Source: JAGVSZ01 sp963747775 (GTDB lineage Bacteria; Pseudomonadota; Gammaproteobacteria; Burkholderiales; SG8-39). Taken from it: DNA of 64,000 nt. The stretch covers positions 682,001 to 746,000 of the forward strand of contig CAVVGT010000003.1 of assembly GCA_963747775.1 (NCBI GenBank), given 5' to 3'. A program made the translations under genes and the position numbers. The notes under the pieces were generated by a model. It did not search any database. It was not told the DNA's origin and worked only from the letters and a program-made list of their open reading frames with translations. Below are positions 25,748 to 34,461 of this stretch, one piece after another (the first letter of the stretch is position 1; the number at the start of each line of letters is the position of its first letter).

Positions 25748-26914
25748 ATGGCCGAGCCCGTCATCGTCGCCGCGGTCCGCACGCCTTTCGGCAAGCGCGG
25801 CGGCGCCTTCCGCGACAGCCGTCCCGACGCCCTGCTCGCGCACGCCTTGCGCGGCCTCGTGGGGCGAGCGGGCATTCCCGCCGAACGCATCGAGGACGTC
25901 ATCTGCGGCACGGTCACGCAGGCGGGCGAGCAGGGGGCGAACATCGGCCGGCTCGGCGTGCTGCTCGCCGGCTTTCCGGTGTCCGTCCCCGCGGTGTCGC
26001 TCAATCGCATGTGCGGCTCGAGCCAGCAGGCCGTGCACTTCGCCGCGCAGGCCGTCGCCGCGGGCGACGCGCGCTACGCCATCGGCTGCGGCGTGGAAAA
26101 CATGACGCGCGTGCGCATGTTCTCCGACATCGATCCGGATGGCCGGCACGGCGGCTTCGGCGGGCTGAACCCCGAGCTCTTCCAGAGGCACGAGATCATC
26201 CACCAGGGCGAGAGCGCCGAGCGCATCGCCGAGAAGTGGCGGCTCTCCCGCGCGACACTCGACGAGTTCGCGACCGAGAGCCACCGTCGCGCCTGGCAGG
26301 CGCTCGCGGGCGGCCGAAACCGGGAGATCCTCCCGACCCCGGGTGTGGACGAGGCGGGCGGCACGATCGAGCTCGCGCGCGACGAGGGCGTCCGCGAGCG
26401 CATCGACCCGGCGAAGATGGCGACGCTCAAGACCGTGTTCCGCGAGAACGGGATGATCACCGCTGCGAACTCGAGCCAGATTTCCGACGGTGCGTCCGCC
26501 GTGCTCGTTGCCGACCGCGACACCGCGAAGGCGGACGGCTTAAAGCCGCGCGCGCGCTTCCTGGCGCGAGTCGTGGTGGGCTCCGACCCGACGCTGCAGC
26601 TCGACGGCGTGATTCCCGCGACGCGCCTCGCGCTCGAGCGCGCGAAGCTCGCGGTGAAGGACGTCGACTGGTTCGAGGTCAACGAGGCGTTCGCCTGCGT
26701 GGCGCTCGCGTGGGCGCGCGAGTTCGGGCCCGCGCCCGAAAAGCTCAACCCGTGGGGCGGGGCGATCGCGCACGGCCACCCGCTGGGCGCGACCGGCGGC
26801 GGGTTGATGGCCAAGATGCTCGCCGGGCTCGAAGCCACGGGCGGCACGATCGGCCTGCAGACGATGTGCATCGGTCACGGCATGGCGACCGCGACGATCA
26901 TCGAACGGATTTGA
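25748..26914 (+). CDS. acetyl-CoA C-acyltransferase (thiolase)
   Basis: A 388-residue thiolase. The nucleophilic cysteine lies in LNRMCGSSQQAVHFAAQAV (about residue 90), the histidine in GAIAHGHPLGATGGG (about residue 340), and the second cysteine in MCIGHGMATATI close to the end. The N-terminal VIVAAVRTPFGKRGGAF is the standard start. It cleaves 3-ketoacyl-CoA with CoA, or condenses two acyl-CoAs. A GGAGG site precedes the ATG. The next gene is an SDR of the 3-hydroxyacyl-CoA dehydrogenase type 2 kind, 25 bases away, so the pair can perform the last two steps of a beta-oxidation-like route. Confidence 0.93.
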   Translation: MAEPVIVAAVRTPFGKRGGAFRDSRPDALLAHALRGLVGRAGIPAERIEDVICGTVTQAGEQGANIGRLGVLLAGFPVSVPAVSLNRMCGSSQQAVHFAAQAVAAGDARYAIGCGVENMTRVRMFSDIDPDGRHGGFGGLNPELFQRHEIIHQGESAERIAEKWRLSRATLDEFATESHRRAWQALAGGRNREILPTPGVDEAGGTIELARDEGVRERIDPAKMATLKTVFRENGMITAANSSQISDGASAVLVADRDTAKADGLKPRARFLARVVVGSDPTLQLDGVIPATRLALERAKLAVKDVDWFEVNEAFACVALAWAREFGPAPEKLNPWGGAIAHGHPLGATGGGLMAKMLAGLEATGGTIGLQTMCIGHGMATATIIERI

Positions 26915-26939
26915 ATCAACCAACCTAAGGGGCATCGAG

Positions 26940-27707
26940 ATGGATCTCGCAAAGAGCACGTTCATCGTCACCGGCGGCGCATCGGGCCTCGGTGCGGGAA
27001 CGGTCCGTACGCTCGCCGCAGGTGGGGCCAACGTGGTGATCGCCGACCTGCAGACGGACAAGGGCGAGGCGCTCGCCAAGGAGCTCGGGGCGAAAGCGCG
27101 GTTCGTGAGGTGCGACGTCACGAGCGAAGCCGACGGCAAGGCCGCGGTCGAGACCGCGCTGAAGACGTTCGGCGGGCTGCAGGGGCTCGTGAACTGCGCC
27201 GGGATCGCAATCGGGGAAAAGACCATCGGCAAGGAAGGCCCCCACTCGCTCGCCGCGTTCACCCGGGTGATCACGATCAACCTGATCGGGACCTTCAACA
27301 TGATCCGGCTCGCCGCCGATGCAATGGCAAAGGGCCAGCCGAATGCGGACGGCGAGCGGGGGGTGATCGTCAACACCGCATCGGTCGCGGCGTTCGACGG
27401 CCAGATCGGGCAGGTGGCGTACTCGGCGTCGAAGGGCGGAGTGGTCGGAATGACGCTGCCGATCGCGCGCGACCTCGCGCGGAGCGGGATCCGCGTCTGC
27501 ACGATCGCGCCGGGGATCTTCCTCACGCCGATGCTCGAAGGGCTGCCGAAGGAGGTCCAGGACTCGCTCGGGCAGCAGGTGCCGTTCCCCTCGCGGCTCG
27601 GCAAGCCGTCCGAGTACGCGGCGCTCGCCAAGCACATCATCGAGAACCCGATGCTGAACGCCGAGGTGATCCGGATCGACGGCGCGATCCGCATGGCGCC
27701 GAAGTGA
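26940..27707 (+). CDS. SDR dehydrogenase, 3-hydroxyacyl-CoA dehydrogenase type 2 (HSD17B10)-like
   Basis: A 255-residue short-chain dehydrogenase. The NAD-binding motif is TGGASGLGAGTVR near residue 12, the acidic residue after beta-2 (VIADLQ) favours NAD over NADP, and the catalytic Y-x3-K is in AYSASKGG. The segment NLIGTFNMIRLAADAM and the ending AEVIRIDGAIRMAPK match the type-2 3-hydroxyacyl-CoA dehydrogenases. It probably oxidises 3-hydroxyacyl-CoA for the thiolase encoded immediately upstream. The ribosome site is weak (AAGGGG). Confidence 0.88.
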   Translation: MDLAKSTFIVTGGASGLGAGTVRTLAAGGANVVIADLQTDKGEALAKELGAKARFVRCDVTSEADGKAAVETALKTFGGLQGLVNCAGIAIGEKTIGKEGPHSLAAFTRVITINLIGTFNMIRLAADAMAKGQPNADGERGVIVNTASVAAFDGQIGQVAYSASKGGVVGMTLPIARDLARSGIRVCTIAPGIFLTPMLEGLPKEVQDSLGQQVPFPSRLGKPSEYAALAKHIIENPMLNAEVIRIDGAIRMAPK

Positions 27708-27750
27708 CCGCACCGGGCACGGTCGCCGATCGTCCAATCGAGGAGGGACC

Positions 27751-28596
27751 ATGAAGCTCACGCAGGAGCAGCTCCAGCAATTCGACCGGGACGGCTATCT
27801 GTTCTTCCCGAGCCTCTTTTCCGCGACCGAGATCAAGGCGCTGAGCGACGAGGTGCCGGCGCTCTTCGCGCAGCGACGACCCGAGAACGTCCGCGAGAAG
27901 GCGGGAGACGCGGTGCGCACGAACTTCGCCGCGCACATGTACAACGCTACCTTCGCACGCTTGGGCCGCCACCCGCGGATGATCGAGCCGGTGACGCAGC
28001 TGTTCGGCGAGGACGTGTACATGCACCAGTTCAAGATCAACGGCAAGGTCGCGTTCGACGGCGACTTGTGGCAGTGGCACCAGGACTACGGCACCTGGCA
28101 GGCTGACGACCTGATGCCGGCGCCGCGCGCGATGAACATCGCGATCTTCCTAAACGAGGTGAACGAGTTCAACGGACCGCTCATGTTCATCCCGGGCAGC
28201 CACAAACTCGGAGTCGTCGACGCCCAACACGACACGACGACGACGAGCTACCCGCTGTGGACGATCAACCACGACACGATCCGGAAGCTCGTCGAGCGCG
28301 GCGGCCTGGTCGCGCCGAAGGGGCCGGCCGGATCGATGATCATGTTCCACAGTTGCCTCGTGCACGCCTCGACGGCGAACCTCTCGCCCTGGGACCGCTG
28401 GAACGTGTACCTGAGCCTGTGCGCCGTCTCGAACCATATCCGACGGTTCGTACGGCCGGGCTACATTGCACATCGCGACTTCACGCCGATCACGTACCTG
28501 CCCGACGACTGCCTGCTGCGCGACTATGAGGTGGATCTGCCGTGGAAGGACGGTACGCCGGACGAGGCGCTGAAGCCGATGCCGCTCGCGGCGTAG
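27751..28596 (+). CDS. phytanoyl-CoA dioxygenase (PhyH) family protein
   Basis: A 281-residue member of the Fe(II)/2-oxoglutarate-dependent PhyH group. The metal ligands H-x-D are in LWQWHQDYGTWQ near residue 110, and the distal histidine is in MFHSCLVHASTANLS near residue 210, followed by the Arg expected to bind 2-oxoglutarate (WDRWNVYLS). The N-terminus (QLQQFDRDGYLFFPSLF) is typical. Relatives hydroxylate phytanoyl-CoA, ectoine or small acids. Its place after a thiolase and a hydroxyacyl-CoA dehydrogenase fits alpha-hydroxylation of a branched acyl chain, but that is inference. AGGAGG precedes the ATG. Confidence 0.88.
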   Translation: MKLTQEQLQQFDRDGYLFFPSLFSATEIKALSDEVPALFAQRRPENVREKAGDAVRTNFAAHMYNATFARLGRHPRMIEPVTQLFGEDVYMHQFKINGKVAFDGDLWQWHQDYGTWQADDLMPAPRAMNIAIFLNEVNEFNGPLMFIPGSHKLGVVDAQHDTTTTSYPLWTINHDTIRKLVERGGLVAPKGPAGSMIMFHSCLVHASTANLSPWDRWNVYLSLCAVSNHIRRFVRPGYIAHRDFTPITYLPDDCLLRDYEVDLPWKDGTPDEALKPMPLAA

Positions 28597-28612
28597 GGCA
28601 GCCGACGACAGG

Positions 28613-29143
28613 TCAACCCGCGCGGAGCGCGAGCTCGGCCCGGTACCGCCGCGCTTTCTTGACGTAGCTTTCGGCCGCCTCGCGGAGCATTGCGAGCTCC
28701 TCGGATCGCAATTCGCGCATGACCTTCCCCGGCTGGCCGAGGATGAGGACCCCGTCGGGGTAGGTCTTGCGCTCGGGGATCAGCGTCTTGGCGCCGACCA
28801 GGCAGTTCCTGCCGATTACCGCGCGGTTCAGGATCACCGCGCCGATGCCGATCAGGCTGCCGTCCCCGATTGTGCAGCCGTGCAGCATCGCCATGTGCCC
28901 GACCGAGACATTCGCGCCGATCGCGACCGGAATGCCTGGATCGGCGTGCACGACGCAGCCGTCCTGCAGGTTGGTGCGATCGCCGATCGTGATCAGCTCG
29001 TTGTCGCCGCGCACGACCGCGCCGAACCAGAAGGTGCACTCGTCGCCTACGATGACCGAGCCGACGAGCGAGGCGCTTGGCGCAACATAGGCGTCCGAAC
29101 CGCGAAACTGGACGCGGTGCTTGCCTAGATCGTAGACCGGCAT
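28613..29143 (-). CDS. gamma-class carbonic anhydrase family protein
   Basis: A 176-residue left-handed beta-helix protein of the gamma carbonic anhydrase/PaaY/YrdA group. Hexapeptide repeats run over residues 15-130, and the three zinc histidines are visible in CVVHADPGIPV and VGHMAMLHGCTIG. A C-terminal helix (EELAMLREAAESYVKKARRY) packs on the trimer. Many relatives lack measurable anhydrase activity, so the function is only family-level. It is transcribed convergently with the PhyH gene (16 bases apart) and divergently from the alpha/beta hydrolase gene (61 bases). Confidence 0.9.
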   Translation of the reverse strand: MPVYDLGKHRVQFRGSDAYVAPSASLVGSVIVGDECTFWFGAVVRGDNELITIGDRTNLQDGCVVHADPGIPVAIGANVSVGHMAMLHGCTIGDGSLIGIGAVILNRAVIGRNCLVGAKTLIPERKTYPDGVLILGQPGKVMRELRSEELAMLREAAESYVKKARRYRAELALRAG

Positions 29144-29171
29144 CCGGGGACTCCGAAGAAGGAGGGCGCGA

Positions 29172-29180
29172 TGTTAGCAT
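29172..29180 (+). promoter_or_regulatory. extended -10 promoter element
   Basis: TGTTAGCAT is a TGn-extended -10 (TAGCAT) 25 bases before the alpha/beta hydrolase start. Closely related elements stand before the RnmA-like and M50 genes. Confidence 0.4.
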
Positions 29181-29204
29181 CGCGCGCGACACGAACGCGC
29201 CCCG

Positions 29205-30074
29205 ATGAAACCGAGCGAATCCGTCTTCGTCGACATCCGCGGCCTGCGCTACCACTGCCGGACGTGGGGCGACCCCGCGCACCCGAAGCTCTTTCTGTTG
29301 CACGGCTGGATGGACGTGTCGGCATCCTTCCAGTTCTTCGTCGACGCGCTGCGCGGCGACTGGCACGCGATCGCGCCCGACTGGCGCGGCTACGGCCTGA
29401 CGCAGTGGAGCGGGGCGGACAGCTACTGGTTTCCCGACTACCTCGCCGATCTCGATGCGCTGCTCGGACGGTTCGCGCCCGACCGGGCGGTGAATCTGCT
29501 CGGGCACAGCATGGGCGGGAACGTCGCGAGTCTCTACGCCGGCGTCCGGCCGGAGCGCGTCGCGAAGCTGGTGAACCTCGAGGGGTTCGGCTTGCGCGGC
29601 AACGACGCGGCTGAAGCACCGGGACGCTATGCGCGTTGGCTCGCGGAGCTCGACGAACCGCAGCACTTCCGCGACTACGCAAGCTTCGACGAGCTCGCCG
29701 CACGGCTGCAGAACGTGAATCCGCGGCTCACGCCCGAGCGCGCGCGCTTCCTCGCGCATCACTGGGGCATGCCCACGCCGGACGGGCGCGTCGGGCTGCG
29801 CAGCGATCCGGCGCACAAGCGTGTGAACCCGATTCTCTATCGCGTCGAAGAGGCGGAGGCCTGCTGGCGCGCCGTGACGGCGCCGGTGCTGTGGGTCGAG
29901 GGCGCCGAGTCCGAGACGATCAAGCGCCTGCGCATCGACGGGCTGGCGTACGCGGCGCGCAAGCGCGCTTTCGCGAACGTCACCGCGCACACGCTTTCGG
30001 AAGCCGGTCACATGCTGCACCACGACCAGCCCGAAACACTCGCCCGGATCGTGGAAGACTTCCTGCGCGGCTGA
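29205..30074 (+). CDS. alpha/beta hydrolase
   Basis: A 289-residue alpha/beta-hydrolase. The oxyanion-hole region is LFLLHGWMDVSASFQFF, the nucleophile elbow is LLGHSMGGNVAS (Ser near residue 105), an acid residue follows in the late strand VLWVEGAES, and the catalytic histidine is in SEAGHMLHHDQPE. The lid region is helical. Substrate cannot be deduced; relatives include esterases and haloalkane or epoxide hydrolases. It stands alone between a divergent carbonic-anhydrase gene and the PHP nuclease gene, which has its own -10 element, so it may be monocistronic. Confidence 0.88.
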   Translation: MKPSESVFVDIRGLRYHCRTWGDPAHPKLFLLHGWMDVSASFQFFVDALRGDWHAIAPDWRGYGLTQWSGADSYWFPDYLADLDALLGRFAPDRAVNLLGHSMGGNVASLYAGVRPERVAKLVNLEGFGLRGNDAAEAPGRYARWLAELDEPQHFRDYASFDELAARLQNVNPRLTPERARFLAHHWGMPTPDGRVGLRSDPAHKRVNPILYRVEEAEACWRAVTAPVLWVEGAESETIKRLRIDGLAYAARKRAFANVTAHTLSEAGHMLHHDQPETLARIVEDFLRG

Positions 30075-30103
30075 GCACGTGCGGGAACGAGAGGAATGGC
30101 GGC

Positions 30104-30112
30104 TGTTAGAAT
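30104..30112 (+). promoter_or_regulatory. extended -10 element predicting a leaderless mRNA
   Basis: TGTTAGAAT (extended -10, hexamer TAGAAT at 30107-30112) ends only six bases before the ATG at 30119. Transcription from the usual distance would begin at or within a base or two of the start codon. Confidence 0.45.
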
Positions 30113-30118
30113 CGCCGC

Positions 30119-30967
30119 ATGCTCGCCCCGGTCGCGAAGAACTTCGATCTGCACTGCCATTCCACCGCGTCGGACGGCGTGCTCACGCCCGCTGCGCTGG
30201 TGCGACGCGCCGCCGCGAACGGCGTCGGTGTCCTGGCGCTCACCGATCACGACGACCTGACCGGCCTGGCGGAAGCGCAAGCGACCGCGAACGAGTGCGG
30301 CGTCCGGCTCGTGCCGGGGGTGGAGATCTCGATCACCTGGGGCGGAATCACGATCCACATCGTCGGCCTGGGCGTCGATCCTGCGAGTGCCGCGCTCGCC
30401 AGCGGCCTGGAGCACGTGCGCGCGAGCCGGGCGCGGCGTGCGGTGCGGATCGCGGCGGAGTTCGACGCGCTGGGCATGCCGGGCACGCTGGAAGGCGCTT
30501 ACTCCTATGCCGCCAATCCGAATCTCGTGGGACGCGCGCACTTCGCGCGTTTCCTGGTGGAGCGCGGCGTGGCCTGCGACGTGCGATCGGTGTTCCACCG
30601 CTATCTCGTCGCCGGCAAGCCGGCCTACGTGCCGCACGCATGGGCCGAGCTCGCCGACGCGGTGGCGTGGATCCGCGCGAGCGGTGGACGCGCGGTGGTC
30701 GCGCACCCGGGCCGGTACCGGCTCACGCGTGCAGAGCTGCGGCAGTTTTTCATCGAGTTCATTGCCGCAGGCGGCGAGGGGATCGAAGTCGTAACCGGCA
30801 GCCACACGCGCGCGCAGTACGTCGAGTTCGCACAGCTCGCTCGCGAGCTCGGTTTGCTCGCCTCGCGAGGCTCCGACTTCCACGGGCCGGAGGAGAGCGA
30901 GATCGATCTCGGCCGCCTGCCGCCGCTGCCTGCGGACCTCAGGCCCGTCTGGCACGACTGGGCGTAG
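30119..30967 (+). CDS. PHP domain phosphoesterase, RNase AM (YciV/TrpH)-like
   Basis: A 282-residue PHP-fold metal-dependent phosphoesterase. Metal ligands are visible in FDLHCHSTASDG (residues 9-20), ALTDHDDLTG, VPGVEISITW, VVAHPGRYRL and the terminal GSDFHGPE. E. coli RnmA (YciV, TrpH) is a 5'-3' exonuclease acting on short RNAs and on 5S/23S rRNA ends, and also hydrolyses 3',5'-nucleotide bisphosphates. The following YrdC/YciO-type gene gives the same pairing as yciV-yciO in E. coli, which supports the assignment. No ribosome site precedes the ATG. Confidence 0.88.
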   Translation: MLAPVAKNFDLHCHSTASDGVLTPAALVRRAAANGVGVLALTDHDDLTGLAEAQATANECGVRLVPGVEISITWGGITIHIVGLGVDPASAALASGLEHVRASRARRAVRIAAEFDALGMPGTLEGAYSYAANPNLVGRAHFARFLVERGVACDVRSVFHRYLVAGKPAYVPHAWAELADAVAWIRASGGRAVVAHPGRYRLTRAELRQFFIEFIAAGGEGIEVVTGSHTRAQYVEFAQLARELGLLASRGSDFHGPEESEIDLGRLPPLPADLRPVWHDWA

Positions 30968-30995
30968 CCCTCTCGCGCGTAGTAGTCTGGGCGCG

Positions 30996-31619
30996 GTGGC
31001 CCAGTACTTCGTCATCCACCCGACCCACCCGCAGCCGCGCCTGATTGCACGCGCGGCGGAGATCGTGCGCGCGGGTGGCGTGATCGCGTATCCCACCGAC
31101 TCCTGCTATGCGCTCGGCTGCCACGTCGGCGACAAGTCCGCGATGGCGCGGATGCGGCGGATTCGCGGTGTCGACGAGCGCCATCACTTCACCATAATGT
31201 GCCGTGACCTTTCGGAGATCGGCACCTACGCGCGCGTCGACAACGCGCAGTACCGGCTGCTCAGGACGCTCACCCCCGGCAGCTACACCTTCATTCTCGA
31301 AGGCACCAAGGATCTGCCGCGCCGCATCCTGAATCCGCGGCGCAAGACCATCGGGCTGCGCGTGCCGGATCATCCGGTCGCGCTCGCTCTCCTCGCGGAC
31401 TTGGGCGAGCCGCTGCTGTCGACGACGCTGATCTTGCCCGGCGACGACGCACCTCTCGAAGACGCGGGCGAGATCCGCGCGCGGCTCGAGCGCGACGTGG
31501 AGCTGGTGCTGGACGGCGGGCCGTGCGGCACCGCGCCCACGACGGTCGTCGATCTCACCGGCGCCGCGCCCGAGGTGTTGCGCGCCGGCAAGGGGCCGGT
31601 GGCGCCGTTCGTCGACTGA
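30996..31619 (+). CDS. L-threonylcarbamoyladenylate synthase-type (Sua5/YciO/YrdC) protein
   Basis: A 207-residue YrdC-fold protein. The signature IAYPTDSCYALGC near residue 30 and the basic RNA/nucleotide-binding segment RRKTIGLRVPDHPVALALL near residue 115 are clear, and the end GAAPEVLRAGKGPVAPF is standard. Position after an RnmA-like gene suggests the YciO subgroup, whose activity in tRNA t6A37 synthesis is weaker or disputed compared with TsaC. The start is GTG at 30996. A TAGTCT box ends seven bases before it, again hinting at a leaderless message. Confidence 0.87.
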   Translation: MAQYFVIHPTHPQPRLIARAAEIVRAGGVIAYPTDSCYALGCHVGDKSAMARMRRIRGVDERHHFTIMCRDLSEIGTYARVDNAQYRLLRTLTPGSYTFILEGTKDLPRRILNPRRKTIGLRVPDHPVALALLADLGEPLLSTTLILPGDDAPLEDAGEIRARLERDVELVLDGGPCGTAPTTVVDLTGAAPEVLRAGKGPVAPFVD

Positions 31620-31653
31620 ACGACGCCGTCGCGGCGAGGCGCAGGGGCGACTC

Positions 31654-31662
31654 TGTTAGAAT
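31654..31662 (+). promoter_or_regulatory. extended -10 promoter element of the M50 gene
   Basis: TGTTAGAAT (hexamer TAGAAT at 31657-31662) lies 25 bases before the ATG at 31688 and is nearly identical in sequence and flanks (CTGTTAGAAT then CGCCGC) to the element before the RnmA-like gene. Confidence 0.45.
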
Positions 31663-31687
31663 TCGCCGCCGCACCACCGCTCGCCCG

Positions 31688-32371
31688 ATGAATATCGAAA
31701 GCCTCGTCTCGACGATCGCGATCTACGCCCTCCCGGTCGTCTTCGCGATCACGTTGCACGAGGCCGCGCACGGATACGTGGCGAAGCATTTCGGCGACAC
31801 GACTGCCTTCGTGCTCGGCCGCGTGAGCCTCAATCCAATGCGGCACATCGATCTGGTCGGCACCATCGTCGTCCCGCTCGTGATCCTGCTGGCGACTTCC
31901 TGGGCCGGCGGTCGCGGAATGCTGTTCGGCTGGGCGAAGCCGGTGCCGGTCAACTACCACGCCCTGCGGCGACCGCGCCAGCACATGATGTGGGTCGCGG
32001 CCGCCGGGCCCGGCGCGAACCTCTCGATGGCGCTCGGATGGGCGGTGATCGGGAAGCTCGCGGTCATGCTGCCGGAGAACTACTTCACGGTGCCGCTGTT
32101 CCTGATCAGCCGCGCCGGTGTCGAGGTGAACGTCGTCCTGATGCTGCTCAACCTGTTGCCGATCCTGCCCCTCGACGGCGGGCGCATCGTGGCAAGCCTG
32201 CTGCCGCCGCGCATCTCCGATCGCTACGCGCGGCTCGAGCCGCTCGGCTTTCCGATCCTGCTCGCGCTCATGTTCACCAACGTCCTGGGCGTGGTCATGT
32301 ACCCGATGGTCGCCGGCTCGATCCAGCTGATCGCGAACGCCTTCCACCTGCCGCTGCTGGGTACGCTCTGA
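31688..32371 (+). CDS. site-2 protease family (M50) membrane metalloprotease
   Basis: A 227-residue integral membrane protein of the M50 group, short form without a PDZ domain. The zinc motif H-E-x2-H is in ITLHEAAHGYVAKHFG (residues ~20-35), and the second metal-ligand motif is LNLLPILPLDGGRIVAS (about 155-171). About six membrane helices are visible. Such proteases cut transmembrane segments of regulatory or signal peptides; the substrate is not known. The frame is open upstream, but family homology starts at the ATG at 31688. It lies directly before trpS (two bases), an arrangement common in proteobacteria. Confidence 0.9.
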   Translation: MNIESLVSTIAIYALPVVFAITLHEAAHGYVAKHFGDTTAFVLGRVSLNPMRHIDLVGTIVVPLVILLATSWAGGRGMLFGWAKPVPVNYHALRRPRQHMMWVAAAGPGANLSMALGWAVIGKLAVMLPENYFTVPLFLISRAGVEVNVVLMLLNLLPILPLDGGRIVASLLPPRISDRYARLEPLGFPILLALMFTNVLGVVMYPMVAGSIQLIANAFHLPLLGTL

Positions 32372-32373
32372 CG

Positions 32374-33578
32374 ATGGTCCCACGAGCGCGTCGTCTCGGG
32401 CATGCGCCCCACCGGCGCTCCTTCACCTGGGGCACTATCACGGGGCGCTCAAGAACTGGGTGCGGCTGCAGAGCGAGTACCCGTGCTTCTTCTTCGTCGC
32501 CGACTGGCACGCGCTCACCACGCACTACGACACCCCCGAGGTGATCGAGGAGAACGTGTGGGAGATGGTGATCGACTGGCTCGCGGCCGGCGTAGACCCC
32601 GGCCAGGCCACGCTGTTCATCCAGTCGCGCATCCCCGAGCACGCGGAGCTGCACACGCTCCTCTCGATGATCACGCCGCTCGGCTGGCTCGAGCGCGTGC
32701 CGACGTACAAGGACCAGCAGGAGAAGCTGGCCGACAAGGACCTGTCCACCTACGGATTCCTCGGCTACCCGCTGCTGCAGAGCGCGGACGTGCTGATCTA
32801 TCGTGCCAAGTACGTGCCGGTCGGCGAGGACCAGGTGCCGCACATCGAGTTCATGCGCGAGATCGCGCGGCGCTTCAACCACGTCTACGGCCGCGAGGCA
32901 GGGTTCGAGGAAAAGGCGCTCGGCGCGGTCAAGAAGCTCGGGAGCCGCAAGGCGAAGCTGTACCGCGAGCTGCGCACCAAGTTCCAGGAGCAGGGCGACC
33001 AGGGGGCGCTGGAGTCGGCGCGCGCGCTCCTGGAGGACGCTCAGAACCTGGCGGTCGCCGATCGCGAGCGCCTGTTCGGCTATCTCGAGGGCGGCGGGCG
33101 CATGATCCTCGTCGAGCCGGACGTGCTGCTCACCGAGTCGTCCAGGCTGCCCGGGCTCGACGGCGCGAAGATGTCGAAGTCCTACGGCAATACCATCGGG
33201 TTGCGCGAGGACGCCGACTCCGTGACCAAGAAGATCCGCACCATGCCGACCGACCCGGCGCGCGTGAAGCGCACCGACCCCGGTGACCCGGAGAAGTGCC
33301 CGGTCTGGCAGTTCCACCTCGTGTACTCGGACGAGAAGACGTGCGAGTGGGTGCAGAATGGGTGCCGCACCGCCGCCATCGGCTGCCTGGAATGCAAGCA
33401 ACCGGTCATCGACAAGGTGCTCGCCGAGCAGGGGCCGATGCGCGAGCGCGCGCAAAGGTATCTCGACGACCCCACCCTGGTGCGCAGCATCGTCGCCGAC
33501 GGCTGCGACAAGGCCCGCGAGCTTGCGCGCGAGACCATGCGCGAGGTGCGCGAGATGATGGGTCTCAGCTACACCTGA
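32374..33578 (+). CDS. trpS: tryptophanyl-tRNA synthetase (frameshifted near the 5' end)
   Basis: About 400 residues, the class I enzyme charging tRNA-Trp. The first ATP motif, read as GMRPTGALHLGHYHG once one extra base in GGCGCTCCTTCAC (about 32,420) is removed, precedes an intact frame from 32,460. The KMSKS loop is in LDGAKMSKSYGNTIGL. The C-terminal half (CLECKQPVIDKVLAEQGPMR) matches the longer betaproteobacterial form. The ATG at 32374 is itself out of frame with the motif by one base (ATGGTCCCAC), so a second extra base is likely. Essential function and two homopolymer-adjacent slips point to sequence error. scpA follows after seven bases. Confidence 0.88.
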
Positions 33579-33585
33579 TCGGCAG

Positions 33586-34428
33586 ATGCCACTAGAACTC
33601 GTCCACTCCAGCGATGCGCCGCACCCGGTGGCGAAGGTCCGCGGTCAGCTGCTGACCGAGCTTCCTGCAGACCTGTACATCCCGCCCGACGCGCTGGAGG
33701 TGTTCTTCGACACCTTCGAGGGCCCGCTCGATTTGCTGCTCTACCTGATTCGCAAGGCAAACGTCGACATCCTCGACATCCCGATGGCGCGGCTCACCCA
33801 GCAGTATCTCGCGTACGTCGAGGTGATGCGGCGCAAGAACCTGGAGCTCGCCGCCGAGTACCTGGTGATGGCGGCGATGCTGATGGAGATCAAGTCGCGC
33901 CTGCTCCTGCCGCGGCCCAAGCATGTGGCCGAGGAGGAGCTCGACCCGCGCGCCGAGCTCGTCCGCCGCCTGCTCGAGTACGAGCGCATGAAGCTCGCCG
34001 GACAGAAGCTCGACGCGCTGCCGCAGCGCGACCGCGACTTCTCGGCCGTGGAGGTGTGGATCGAGCAGTCGATCGTGCAGCGCCTGCCGCAGGTGCACGC
34101 CCACGACCTCGAGAACGCGTGGCGCATGCTGTTTGCCCGGGCGCGCCTGAGCCGTCACCACAAGGTGACGCGCGACGAGCTGTCGGTGCGCGAGCACATG
34201 ACGATCATCCTGCGCAAACTCGCCGGCGCAGGCTTCTGCAGCTTCACGAGCCTTTTCGAGCCCTGGCGCGGAATCGGGGTTCTCGTGGTGAGCTTCCTCG
34301 CGTTGCTCGAACTCGCGCGCGAGGGGCTCGTCGAGGTCACCCAAGCCCAGGCCTACGCGCCGATTTACGCACGGCTCGCGGGCGAGAGCGGAGAGGCGCG
34401 GACCGACGCGCCGCGGAGCGCAACCTGA
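33586..34428 (+). CDS. scpA: segregation and condensation protein A
   Basis: A 280-residue kleisin that links the two SMC heads and binds an ScpB dimer. The N-terminal domain has FDTFEGPLDLLLYLIRKANV near residue 45 and MARLTQQYLAYVEVMRRKNL, both strongly conserved. The middle is flexible and charged, and the C-terminal winged helix (FTSLFEPWRGIGVLVVSFLA) binds the SMC cap. scpB starts 33 bases downstream and smc is further along the same window at 51.4 kb. It functions in chromosome segregation. Confidence 0.93.
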   Translation: MPLELVHSSDAPHPVAKVRGQLLTELPADLYIPPDALEVFFDTFEGPLDLLLYLIRKANVDILDIPMARLTQQYLAYVEVMRRKNLELAAEYLVMAAMLMEIKSRLLLPRPKHVAEEELDPRAELVRRLLEYERMKLAGQKLDALPQRDRDFSAVEVWIEQSIVQRLPQVHAHDLENAWRMLFARARLSRHHKVTRDELSVREHMTIILRKLAGAGFCSFTSLFEPWRGIGVLVVSFLALLELAREGLVEVTQAQAYAPIYARLAGESGEARTDAPRSAT

Positions 34429-34461
34429 CTGGCGGGACGAATTCAAGCGGACGAACGCACC

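Noticed and set aside
32460..32460. trpS starting at the internal ATG-like codon at 32,460
   Set aside because: This start would omit the essential HIGH-type ATP motif, which is present just upstream in a shifted frame.
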